Source: Burkholderiaceae bacterium
Lineage (GTDB): Bacteria; Pseudomonadota; Gammaproteobacteria; Burkholderiales; Burkholderiaceae_C
NCBI GenBank assembly: GCA_023260355.1
Contig: JALQVJ010000389.1
Span: forward strand, 1-5,116
Length of the DNA stretch: 5,116 bases
Direction: 5' to 3'
Under the pieces are notes generated by a model, which was given only the letters and a program-made list of their open reading frames with translations, had not been told where the DNA came from and searched no databases. The number at the start of each line of letters is the position of its first letter. Position 1 is the stretch's first letter. Shown one piece after another: positions 1-5,116 of the stretch. A program made the translations under genes and the position numbers.

Positions 1-491
1 CCGATGAACAACACGCCCTCTTCGTCCAACGCGCCAAGGGCTTGCCCTAGCTTGATATGTTCGGCGGGGTCGAGTGACGCCGACAGAGAGACTTGCACGA
101 CGGGCACATCGGCATTCGGATACATCAGCATCATGGGCACAAACACCCCGTGATCGAGCCCGCGCTGCGCGTTGAGGTCAGTGGCAAATCCACGCGCTTC
201 GAGCGCGCGAGATAAAGCCACAGCCAATGCCGGTGCGCCAGGACACGGGTACTGGTAGCGATAGCTGGCCTCGGGAAATCCGTAGTAGTCGAACAGCAAC
301 TCGGGGCGATCCGCGCTGGTGATGCCAATCGCGTCGCCCTCCCAGTGGGCGCTGATCACCACCACGGCTTTGGGGCGCTTGAATCGTGCGGGCAAGTCCC
401 GCAAGAATCCAACCAAGGCCGCGTGTTGGGGGTCGCCCAACAGCGGCATGGGCCCGCCGCCGTGTGAGATGAAGGCGACACTGTGGGACAT
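1..491 (-). CDS. DODA/LigB-type extradiol ring-opening dioxygenase, 3'-truncated by the window edge
   Basis: Probable non-haem metal-dependent dioxygenase of the class III extradiol (LigB / 4,5-DOPA dioxygenase, YgiD-like) family, a cytoplasmic enzyme that opens catechol-type rings. The first 163 residues are present and the frame runs off the left edge. Visible family motifs are FISHGGGPMPLL (residues 7-18), SAHWE (47-51), DYYGFP (68-73), RGLDHGVFVPMMLMYP (110-125) and PVVQVSL (130-136). His10, His49 and His114 sit where the family has metal ligands or catalytic histidines; the C-terminal histidine region lies outside the window. Family members are about 260 residues, so roughly 60% is seen. 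The ATG at 489-491 shares its A with the TGA of the upstream DoxX gene, which suggests translational coupling and fixes the start. The true substrate cannot be read from sequence: family members act on catechols or DOPA-like compounds, and many are uncharacterised. Family assignment is firm; substrate is open. Confidence 0.93.
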   Translation of the reverse strand, partial: MSHSVAFISHGGGPMPLLGDPQHAALVGFLRDLPARFKRPKAVVVISAHWEGDAIGITSADRPELLFDYYGFPEASYRYQYPCPGAPALAVALSRALEARGFATDLNAQRGLDHGVFVPMMLMYPNADVPVVQVSLSASLDPAEHIKLGQALGALDEEGVLFI

Positions 492-943
492 CACACGCCC
501 TCTTGAGATGAGCCTGTGCTCAACACGCCGTCAACCGAGGCCTTGCCGCCACCCATCACCAACAGCGACGCCGTCGCCGCCAACAGCGCCAAAGCGTATT
601 CATAGCCGTTGTTGCTCAAAAAGAATCCATTGGCGGCATGCACCCAGAACAAAGCCACCGCCATGGCCACCACATTGAGTGCCGCACCCAATCGGGTCAG
701 CAGGCCCAGCACCAGCATCAGTCCGCCAAAGAATTCACCCGCACCGGCCAGCAATGCCATGAGGTAGCCCGGCTGCAAGCCGATCGAGCCCATCCACTGG
801 GCGGTACCGTCGAGTCCGTAGCCGCCGAACCAGCCGAAAAGCTTTTGTGCGCCATGGGCCGCCAAGATGATGCCCACAGGCACGCGAAGCACAAAGGCTT
901 CCCAGCCAGCACGGGTTTGCAAGAAACGTTGAATCGATGTCAT
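491..943 (-). CDS. DoxX-family inner-membrane protein
   Basis: Small integral membrane protein of 150 residues, typical of the DoxX family. Four hydrophobic segments are visible at about residues 16-34, 61-82, 86-104 and 114-132. The first is followed by the conserved HGAQKLFGWFGG stretch (30-41), the second begins next to GEFFGG (69-74), and NGFFLSNNGYEY (105-116) precedes the fourth; all are family hallmarks. DoxX relatives have been linked to thiosulfate:quinone oxidoreductase subunits and to redox or thiol stress responses, but many lack a defined reaction, so no activity is assigned. It is the first gene of an operon with the ring-opening dioxygenase, which overlaps it by one base. Pairing of DoxX with aromatic dioxygenases and a LysR regulator is often seen in proteobacteria (general knowledge). 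The ATG start is supported by a GAGGAG Shine-Dalgarno sequence five bases upstream. Confidence 0.93.
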   Translation of the reverse strand: MTSIQRFLQTRAGWEAFVLRVPVGIILAAHGAQKLFGWFGGYGLDGTAQWMGSIGLQPGYLMALLAGAGEFFGGLMLVLGLLTRLGAALNVVAMAVALFWVHAANGFFLSNNGYEYALALLAATASLLVMGGGKASVDGVLSTGSSQEGV

Positions 944-948
944 GGATG

Positions 949-954
949 CTCCTC
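949..954 (-). promoter_or_regulatory. Ribosome binding site of the DoxX gene
   Basis: On the minus strand GAGGAG lies five bases before the ATG at 941-943. It is a strong Shine-Dalgarno match and decides this start for the DoxX gene. Confidence 0.8.
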
Positions 955-984
955 AGAGTGTGGGATTGAATGAACAGCCGCCAC

Positions 985-1012
985 TGTATAGATGCATTCT
1001 TCATAGATTAAG
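985..1012 (-). promoter_or_regulatory. Candidate sigma-70 promoter for the DoxX-dioxygenase operon
   Basis: In the divergent spacer, the minus strand carries TATACA (985-990) as a possible -10 box. CTTAAT (1007-1012) lies 16 bases upstream as a weak -35 box. The distance to the DoxX start leaves a leader of roughly 35 bases. The -35 match is poor, as expected for an activator-dependent promoter, so this is a tentative reading. Confidence 0.3.
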
Positions 1013-1017
1013 ATGCA
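987..1017. promoter_or_regulatory. Candidate LysR operator region in the divergent spacer
   Basis: ATAGAT occurs twice as a direct repeat (988-993 and 1003-1008), with starts 15 bases apart. GATGCA also occurs twice (991-996 and 1012-1017). Positions 993-1005 fit the loose T-N11-A pattern of LysR-type binding sites and include a short ATG-N7-CAT dyad (992-1004). The site overlaps the putative DoxX promoter, which fits control by the adjacent LysR protein. T-N11-A is common by chance in AT-rich DNA, so the evidence is mostly positional. Confidence 0.3.
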
Positions 1018-1052
1018 AAAAGACGAATAATTAACAATACCTTGTTGATAAT

Positions 1053-1916
1053 ATGGACAAGCTGACCACCCTCAAAACCTTCCACACGGTCGTGAAACAC
1101 CGCAGCTTTTCGCAGGCCGCGATCGAGTTGAACACCTCGCCTCAACTGGTCAGCAAGTACATCTCTGCGCTCGAAAAGTCGCTGGGTATTCGGTTGATCA
1201 ACCGAACAACACGCCGCCTCAACTTGACCTCAGAGGGCGCCGAATACTACGAAGAGTCCTTGAAAATCACCGACGCACTCGACGTGCTGGAGAGCCGCAT
1301 CACCGACCTGCAGCTCAGGCCGAGCGGTCTGCTGCGCATCAGCGCTCCGGTGTCCTTGGGAACTGAATTCTTGGGTGCGATGGTGGCGCGATTCATCCAG
1401 CAACACCCCGGGGTGTCGGTGGACATCCAACTCAATGACCGCAAGGTAGACATCATTGACGAGGGTTTTGATTTGGCCCTGCGCATCGGTGCGCTGATGG
1501 ATTCGTCCTTGATCGCCCGACCATTGGCGCAAGTGGACGTCTTGGCCTGTGCCTCGCCAGCTTACTTGCGTGAGCACGGCGCACCCGCCACGCAAGACGA
1601 TTTGCGCCAACACCAGTTGCTGCGCTATTCCTACCTAGAACAAGACGCCAGTCACAGCGATACACGAGTGCCCATCACGAGCAACAGCGGCGAGTTGCTG
1701 GCAAAGGCTGCGGCAGCGGGCGCTGGCGTGGTGATCTCACCTCGCTACATCGTGCAACACGGGTTGGCTCAGGGCGATTTGGTCGAACTATTTGTCCTGC
1801 CCAATCCGGCGGGGCTTGGGCTGTTCGCGGTATATCCACACCGCACCATGTTGCCCTTGAAGCTGCGCGTGTTTGTGGACTTCTTGGCTGACCAATTCCG
1901 CGACTGCACCTTGTGA
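1053..1916 (+). CDS. LysR-family transcriptional regulator (CrgA/AaeR-like)
   Basis: DNA-binding regulator of 287 residues, a normal LysR length. The N-terminal winged helix-turn-helix covers about residues 1-60: MDKLTTLKTF begins helix 1, SFSQAAIELNTSPQLVSKYI (18-37) is the helix-turn-helix, and LGIRLINRTTRRLNLTSEG (44-62) forms the wing. A linker helix follows. From about residue 92 (GLLRISAPVSLG) comes the periplasmic-binding-protein-like effector domain, with LNDRKVDIIDEGFDLALRIG (127-146), characteristic of the CrgA-like subgroup. The gene is divergent from the DoxX-dioxygenase operon with 109 bases between starts, so it probably regulates that operon and itself. The effector is unknown; an aromatic compound or quinone is a guess from context. 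The start is chosen because the domain begins right at this Met, although the 20 bases before it contain no Shine-Dalgarno sequence. GATAAT lies directly against the ATG, so initiation may be weak or unusual. Confidence 0.96.
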   Translation: MDKLTTLKTFHTVVKHRSFSQAAIELNTSPQLVSKYISALEKSLGIRLINRTTRRLNLTSEGAEYYEESLKITDALDVLESRITDLQLRPSGLLRISAPVSLGTEFLGAMVARFIQQHPGVSVDIQLNDRKVDIIDEGFDLALRIGALMDSSLIARPLAQVDVLACASPAYLREHGAPATQDDLRQHQLLRYSYLEQDASHSDTRVPITSNSGELLAKAAAAGAGVVISPRYIVQHGLAQGDLVELFVLPNPAGLGLFAVYPHRTMLPLKLRVFVDFLADQFRDCTL

Positions 1917-1918
1917 AC

Positions 1919-1942
1919 GCGAGCGCGAGGCACAGCGCTTGC
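1919..1942. terminator. Stem-loop between convergent LysR and thiolase genes
   Basis: Eight base pairs (1919-1926 with 1935-1942, one of them G-T) enclose an eight-base loop. The hairpin begins three bases after the LysR stop codon and lies 23 bases beyond the thiolase stop. Its position between convergent genes suits a bidirectional transcript end or mRNA 3' stabiliser. Neither side has a T tract, so it is not a classical intrinsic terminator. Confidence 0.35.
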
Positions 1943-1965
1943 CATTCCCTCACGCCCCCTTGCGA

Positions 1966-3177
1966 TCACTTGACCCGTTCAAAAACCGCAGCCAAGCCCT
2001 GACCGCCACCAATGCACATGGTCTCGAGGGCGTAGCGACCACCGCGCCGCTCCAATTCACGCAACATGGTTGCCAAGATGCGCACCCCGGTGGCCCCCAC
2101 CGGGTGCCCGAGAGAGATGCCCGAGCCGTTCACGTTGAGGCGCTCGTAGTCGCCATCTTCAAAGCCCAGCCCGTAGGTGCAGGCCAGCACCTGTGCGGCG
2201 AACGCTTCGTTCAACTCGATCAGATCCAAGTCCTTGAGCGACAAACCCGTCCGCTGCAATACCTGCTGCGTGGCGGGCACCGGCCCGATGCCCATGCGCT
2301 CGGGCTCCACGCCAGCAACCGACCATGAGACCAAACGCGCCAGCGGCTTGAGCCCCAGGGCAGCCGCCTTTTCTGGCGTGGTGACGATGCACGCGGCAGC
2401 ACCATCGTTTTGACCACTGGCATTGCCCGCGGTGACTGTGGACTCGGCGTCGACCTTGATGCGCACGGGGGTGAGCGAGGCGAGGCTCTCGAGCGTGGCA
2501 TCGGGACGGGGGTGCTCGTCCACAGCCAACAACTGTTCGCCCTTGCGCCCCGTGACCTTGACCGCTGCAATTTCCTCGGCAAAAACCCCGCTTTGCTGGG
2601 CTGCCACGGCATTGGCATGGGAGCGCACCGCCAAGGCGTCTTGGGCCTGTCGAGTGACCTTGTATTCACGGCGCAAGTTTTCAGCCGTCTCGAGCATGCC
2701 ACCCGCCACCGGGTGGTGCCGACCACCTGAAGTGATGCGCCCTCTGGCGATGCGATCCCATAGTGGCTGGGAGTCCCCTCGGAGGCCAAAGCGCCCGCCC
2801 AACACGTAGTGCTCGGCTTGGCTCATGCTTTCCGCGCCGCCGGCGACCACCAGGTCGGCAGCACCGGTTTGCACACGCATGGCCGCGTCGATCACGGCTT
2901 GCAGTCCAGAGCCGCAGCGCCGATCAATCTGCAAACCCGGGATGTGCACCCCCAAACCGGCATCGAGTGCTGCAATGCGACCAATCGCCGGCGCCTCGCC
3001 GTTGGGGTAGCACTGACCAAAAATCACATCGTTGATATCACTGCCTTGAATGCCCGTGCGGCGCACCAATTCACGCAACACCGTCTCGGCAAGATGTGTG
3101 GCGGTGACATCTTTGAACATGCCTCCGTAACGGCCGACGGGGGTACGAATGGGTTCACAGATGACGGCATGTCGCAT
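1966..3177 (-). CDS. Acetyl-CoA acetyltransferase / 3-ketoacyl-CoA thiolase
   Basis: Complete thiolase of 403 residues (family about 390-405), a cytoplasmic enzyme that condenses two acyl-CoAs or cleaves 3-ketoacyl-CoA with CoA. All active-site elements are present: nucleophile Cys88 in DRRCGSGLQAV, the NEAFA motif at 323-327, His358 in GSGISLGHPVGATG, and Cys388 in MCIGGGQG. GGAESMSQ (113-120) and TAGNASGQNDGAAA (249-262) are further signatures. Whether it works mainly in beta-oxidation, in degradation of aromatic-derived acyl-CoAs, or in acetoacetyl-CoA formation for polyhydroxybutyrate cannot be decided from the sequence, and no partner gene (such as phaB, a hydratase or a CoA transferase) adjoins it. 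The ATG start gives the standard N-terminus ICEPIRTPVGRYGG, with a modest AGAAAG eight bases upstream. It converges with the LysR gene and is separated from the CusF-like gene upstream by 157 bases with no recognised element, so it may have its own promoter. Confidence 0.96.
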   Translation of the reverse strand: MRHAVICEPIRTPVGRYGGMFKDVTATHLAETVLRELVRRTGIQGSDINDVIFGQCYPNGEAPAIGRIAALDAGLGVHIPGLQIDRRCGSGLQAVIDAAMRVQTGAADLVVAGGAESMSQAEHYVLGGRFGLRGDSQPLWDRIARGRITSGGRHHPVAGGMLETAENLRREYKVTRQAQDALAVRSHANAVAAQQSGVFAEEIAAVKVTGRKGEQLLAVDEHPRPDATLESLASLTPVRIKVDAESTVTAGNASGQNDGAAACIVTTPEKAAALGLKPLARLVSWSVAGVEPERMGIGPVPATQQVLQRTGLSLKDLDLIELNEAFAAQVLACTYGLGFEDGDYERLNVNGSGISLGHPVGATGVRILATMLRELERRGGRYALETMCIGGGQGLAAVFERVK

Positions 3178-3334
3178 AGCGGGCGCTTTCTAAAACAGGT
3201 TGATCCATGCCCATCATCGGAGGAAGTCGCAGGGTGTGCAGTTCAGCTGGCGACACCGCATGGAGAACAGAGCACTGCAGAGCCCCGCGCAGGCCCTGTC
3301 TCGGCCCCACGAGGGCGCCCTGCCACTGCGCGCT

Positions 3335-3550
3335 TCACTTCGCCGCTTGCCAAGACGTGATGGTGTAGTCGCCGTTGATCTCTTCAATGGTGACATTGAC
3401 CGAATCTCCGGCCTTGATCGCCTGCAACATAGCCGCGTCCTTCAGCTTGAAGACCATCGCCATGCGAGGCATATCGAGATTGGGAATTTCACCGTGCTTG
3501 AGGCTGATGGTTTGTGCACCGGCGGTGATGCGACGCACTTGCGCCTTCAC
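3335..3550 (-). CDS. CusF-like periplasmic copper-binding domain, probably a 5'-disrupted gene
   Basis: This 71-residue frame is a nearly complete CusF-family domain (small OB-fold beta-barrel that binds Cu(I)/Ag(I), normally in the periplasm and often tied to RND copper efflux). Diagnostic residues are His19 in SLKHGEIPNLDMP, Met27, Met30 and Met32 in PRMAMVF, and KAGDSVNVTIEEINGDY (46-62). In E. coli CusF the ligands are His, Met, Met plus a capping Trp; here the Trp position is Met27, as in many LDMP-type relatives. The only start is a GTG (3548-3550) with no clear ribosome site, placed immediately after an in-frame TAG (3551-3553). There is no signal peptide, although the family is exported. 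The frame stays open for 40 codons upstream of the TAG and reads like the polar linker of a longer protein. It is probably a pseudogene or needs readthrough; a short cytosolic protein is possible. No cus/cop efflux genes lie nearby. Confidence 0.75.
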   Translation of the reverse strand: MKAQVRRITAGAQTISLKHGEIPNLDMPRMAMVFKLKDAAMLQAIKAGDSVNVTIEEINGDYTITSWQAAK

Positions 3551-3673
3551 CTATGGAAGTCCGTTCGGCGCGGCGTTCGATGGCTTGTGCGCTTCAGCGT
3601 GTTCTTTCGCAACACCCTTCTTGTCGCCGCGAGGGCCAATATCAGTCGCTTTTTCTTGGCGCAAACAAGCGCG
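3551..3673 (-). pseudogene. Likely lost N-terminal part of the CusF-like gene
   Basis: Reading the minus strand in the same frame as the CusF domain, 40 open codons precede the TAG at 3551-3553. They encode a polar, Lys/Ala/His/Pro-rich stretch including GDKKGVAKEHAEAHKPSNAA and ending NGLP, typical of the linker after the signal peptide in CusF-like proteins. No ATG or GTG starts this stretch; a TTG (codon 4) is the only possibility and yields no signal peptide. In a neighbouring frame, 3625-3657 encodes KKKRLILALAA, resembling the start of a signal peptide, and a one-base change near 3625 would fuse it to DKKGVAKEH. The left part overlaps the transporter's 3' end. That this is a remnant is an inference. 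Confidence 0.45.
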
Positions 3674-4568
3674 TCAGACGCGCGATCTGAGTCGCATGGT
3701 GCGTGACAGTCTCTTGGGCGATGGGTGGGGATTGATCCCGAGAGACGATGAAAACGCCAGACAAAATGATGATCGCCGCACCCACCAAGGTGTGCCCGGC
3801 AGGGGATTCACTGAAGAAGGCATACCCAAAGATCACACCCCAAATCATTTGCGAGTACTGCATGGGCGCAATGATTGCGGCCCGCCCTCGCCGATAGGCC
3901 TGAATGGTGAGCACGCCTGCCGTGATGGACATGACTGCAATGGCTGCCGTGATGCCCAAGTCGCCCAAAGCCATCGGTCGATACACCATGGGCAGCAAAA
4001 GGGCCATGGCGAGCAAGGTGGTCATCATTGGATAGAGCAAAAGCACCACCGAGCGCTCTGATGTACCCAGCTTTCTCACCAACACCGAATTCATCGCGCT
4101 GACCAAAGCCGCTGTCAGCGCCGCGATGTGCCCGAGGCTGATGCCCTGAGCCTTGGGCTGTAGCACCACGATAACGCCCACAAACCCCAGTGCCACGGCG
4201 ACCCAGCTGGCGCCATCCACGCGCTCCCTCAAGATCGGCCCTGACAAGGCTGTGACGATCAATGGCGCCGTGAACAACAACGCATAGGCTTGCCCCATCG
4301 GCAACACCTGAAAGGCGTAAAACGCCGCCAAGATGTTGATCGCCATAGCCACAGAACGGAAACCCACAGCCCAGGGGTTGGCCGGCTTGAGGCTCTGCAA
4401 TTGGCGACTGCCCACCAACCAAATCGAGAACAATGGAAAGGTGAACAGGCTCGCAAAAAACACGATCTGAATCACCGAGTACGTCTGTCCCAAATGCTTG
4501 ATCAGTGCGTCGTGAACGGAATAAATCGCGAGCGCAATCAAGGCGATCGGCACAGCTTGTTGGGGCAT
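3642..4568 (-). CDS. EamA/DMT-superfamily inner-membrane transporter
   Basis: Drug/metabolite-transporter family permease of 308 residues from the chosen start, a normal EamA length. It is built from two repeated five-helix units, with about ten hydrophobic segments between residues 5 and 280. Repeat 1 ends with MGQAYALLFTAPLIVTAL and LRERVDG; repeat 2 ends with AAIIAPMQYSQMIWGVIFGY and FFSESPAG. These are the family's characteristic proline/acidic positions before the last helix of each half. The tail (from about SRDQSPP) is polar. Such proteins export or import small metabolites; the substrate is unknown. The ATG at 4566-4568 is preferred because the first membrane helix follows directly. 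An in-frame TTG at 4655 would add 29 residues (beginning MTGAVPV) that do not look like family sequence. A GAGGA lies 11 bases before the ATG, a slightly long spacing. Its stop lies 91 bases before the CusF-like frame. Confidence 0.92.
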   Translation of the reverse strand: MPQQAVPIALIALAIYSVHDALIKHLGQTYSVIQIVFFASLFTFPLFSIWLVGSRQLQSLKPANPWAVGFRSVAMAINILAAFYAFQVLPMGQAYALLFTAPLIVTALSGPILRERVDGASWVAVALGFVGVIVVLQPKAQGISLGHIAALTAALVSAMNSVLVRKLGTSERSVVLLLYPMMTTLLAMALLLPMVYRPMALGDLGITAAIAVMSITAGVLTIQAYRRGRAAIIAPMQYSQMIWGVIFGYAFFSESPAGHTLVGAAIIILSGVFIVSRDQSPPIAQETVTHHATQIARLTRLFAPRKSD

Positions 4569-4653
4569 GGAGAAATGAATCCTCAGTTCGCGCGAAATGG
4601 CGAAGGCGCCGAAATCATACCCAGAGTCGTGGCTGACTGGGACTGCACCCGTC

Positions 4654-4676
4654 AAAAAAATCGCAGGCCACCCTAC
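4654..4676 (-). terminator. Candidate intrinsic terminator after the GMC oxidoreductase gene
   Basis: On the minus strand, GTAGG and CCTGC (4672-4676 with 4663-4667, one G-U pair) form a five-pair stem with a GTGG loop. It is followed by GA and seven Ts (4654-4660). It lies about 90 bases after the GMC stop and before the transporter gene. The stem is short, so termination may be weak. Confidence 0.45.
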
Positions 4677-4686
4677 CGCATTACAC

Positions 4687-4710
4687 GCCCAAATGGCCCA
4701 CGGATTGGGC
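4687..4710. repeat. Inverted repeat GCCCAA / TTGGGC
   Basis: Six perfect pairs (4687-4692 with 4705-4710) enclose a 12-base loop, downstream of the GMC stop codon. It may act with the T-tailed stem-loop at 4654-4676 in ending the GMC transcript. It has no useful T tract of its own on the minus strand, and a chance origin is possible. Confidence 0.3.
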
Positions 4711-4767
4711 TTTGCGCGTAGGACTCAGTGCCCGCCTACAGACACCTGAGCCAGGGCTGCCCTCGCC

Positions 4768-4983
4768 TCAAGCCAAGATCGCATCTGCACAACGGTCGGC
4801 AATCATCATGGTCGGCGCACAGGTGTTGCCCGAGGTCAACTGCGGCATCACCGAACAATCCGCTACGCGCAAACCCTCCACGCCATTCACTCGCAACGCA
4901 AGGTCGACCACGGCTGATGCGTCCGACCCCATGCGGCAAGTTCCTGCCGGGTGATAGATCGTTCTCGCTTGCGCCCGAATATG
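4768..4983 (-). CDS. GMC-family FAD oxidoreductase, C-terminal fragment only
   Basis: The last 71 residues of a glucose-methanol-choline family flavoprotein (alcohol or choline dehydrogenase-like, normally 530-560 residues). The fragment begins HIRAQARTIYHPAGTCRMG, containing the conserved active-site His (residue 11 of the fragment). It continues with VVDLALRVNGVEGLRVADCS and ends with MPQLTSGNTCAPTMMIAD, which holds the conserved Asn (residue 53), then ADAILA and the TGA stop at 4768-4770. Upstream of about 4983 the frame no longer resembles the family and meets TGA at 5038-5040. The GTG at 5005-5007 could open a 79-residue frame but would make no working enzyme, since the FAD-binding N-terminus is missing. 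The gene is cut where purL-like sequence starts on the other strand. Family identity is clear; the substrate cannot be told from the C-terminus. Confidence 0.9.
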   Translation of the reverse strand, partial: HIRAQARTIYHPAGTCRMGSDASAVVDLALRVNGVEGLRVADCSVMPQLTSGNTCAPTMMIADRCADAILA

Positions 4984-5116
4984 ACCGGCCGTGGGTTGAA
5001 ACCCCACCCGCGCCCCCCCTGCCCGCTTTGCCGAAAATCAGCCCGCTTGATGCTTTGCGCGCCCTGATCTCTAGCCCCTCTTATGGCCACAAGTCTTGGG
5101 TGTGGGAACAATATGA
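4971..5116 (+). CDS. purL: Internal fragment of phosphoribosylformylglycinamidine synthase, short PurL type
   Basis: The plus frame from 4971 to the right edge has 48 complete codons and reads APEYDRPWVE, a proline-rich linker, SPLDALRALISSPSYGHKSW and VWEQY. In short-form PurL (about 740 residues; FGAR to FGAM in purine synthesis, acting with PurS and PurQ) an xAPEYDRPW segment followed by a linker and an LxxLxxSPxxxSKxWVxxQYD motif lies near the middle of the protein. The match covers only that section and the frame is open at the edge, so the gene continues outside the window. There is no PurL sequence to the left: the frame extends back to an ATG at 4917, but those codons are the antisense of the GMC gene. 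Beta- and gammaproteobacteria normally use the long PurL of about 1300 residues, so this piece may come from another lineage. I recognise it from memory of the motif, without an alignment. Confidence 0.72.

Noticed and set aside
1230..1613. Minus-strand open frame inside the LysR gene
   Set aside because: It lies wholly within a well-supported gene on the other strand and has no recognisable motifs.
3312..3321. Perfect 10-base palindrome AGGGCGCCCT between the CusF-like and thiolase genes
   Set aside because: It has no loop or T tract and lies in GC-rich DNA; it is more likely chance than a terminator or operator.
3200..3706. Plus-strand open frame of 168 codons across the CusF region
   Set aside because: It is antisense to the recognisable CusF domain, its product has no family features, and GC-rich DNA commonly gives such shadow frames.
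4569..4655. N-terminal extension of the EamA transporter from an in-frame TTG at 4655
   Set aside because: The added 29 residues are not family-like, and the ATG at 4568 sits directly before the first membrane helix and gives the normal length.
4655..4690. TTGACG and TATGAT upstream of the transporter as a promoter pair
   Set aside because: They are about 30 bases apart, too far for a sigma-70 promoter, and the TTGACG is part of the T tract assigned to a terminator.
4887..5111. Minus-strand 74-codon frame across the GMC/purL junction
   Set aside because: It starts at a TTG, shows no homology I can recognise, and crosses the junction in a frame used by neither gene.
1..5116. Insertion sequence, phage, CRISPR array, tRNA or rRNA
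   Set aside because: No transposase or integrase frame, no spaced array of repeats, and no recognisable tRNA or rRNA sequence on either strand.

Overview
The window is GC-rich bacterial DNA, almost certainly from a betaproteobacterium. A Burkholderiales/Comamonadaceae-like organism is my inference from the style of the thiolase, the CrgA-type LysR regulator and the CusF-like protein; no marker gene settles it. Most of it is ordinary chromosomal DNA, and I see no phage, insertion sequence, CRISPR array or RNA gene. Two stretches are abnormal: a CusF-like copper-binding gene broken by an in-frame stop, and a right-hand end where two unrelated genes are joined head-on.

Layout. Positions 1-943 (minus strand) hold a two-gene operon: a DoxX-family membrane protein, then a DODA/LigB-type extradiol ring-opening dioxygenase that runs off the left edge. 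The two genes overlap by one base. A LysR-family regulator (1053-1916, plus) is transcribed divergently from them across a 109-bp AT-rich spacer, the usual position for a regulator of the neighbouring operon. A reasonable model is LysR control of a small aromatic/quinone-response module.

A complete acetyl-CoA acetyltransferase-type thiolase (1966-3177, minus) converges on the LysR gene, with a stem-loop between them. Upstream of it lie the CusF-like gene (3335-3550, minus) and an EamA/DMT-family transporter with ten predicted membrane segments (3642-4568, minus). These three genes point the same way but share no obvious pathway.

At the right end, 4768 to about 4983 (minus) encodes only the C-terminal 71 residues of a GMC-family flavin oxidoreductase. 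Its reading frame stops making sense just where the opposite strand begins to read as an internal piece of the short form of PurL (about 4971-5116, plus). This is a chimeric junction about 140 bases from the window end. An assembly or read chimera is the simplest explanation; a real rearrangement is the alternative. I found no convincing new biological system.
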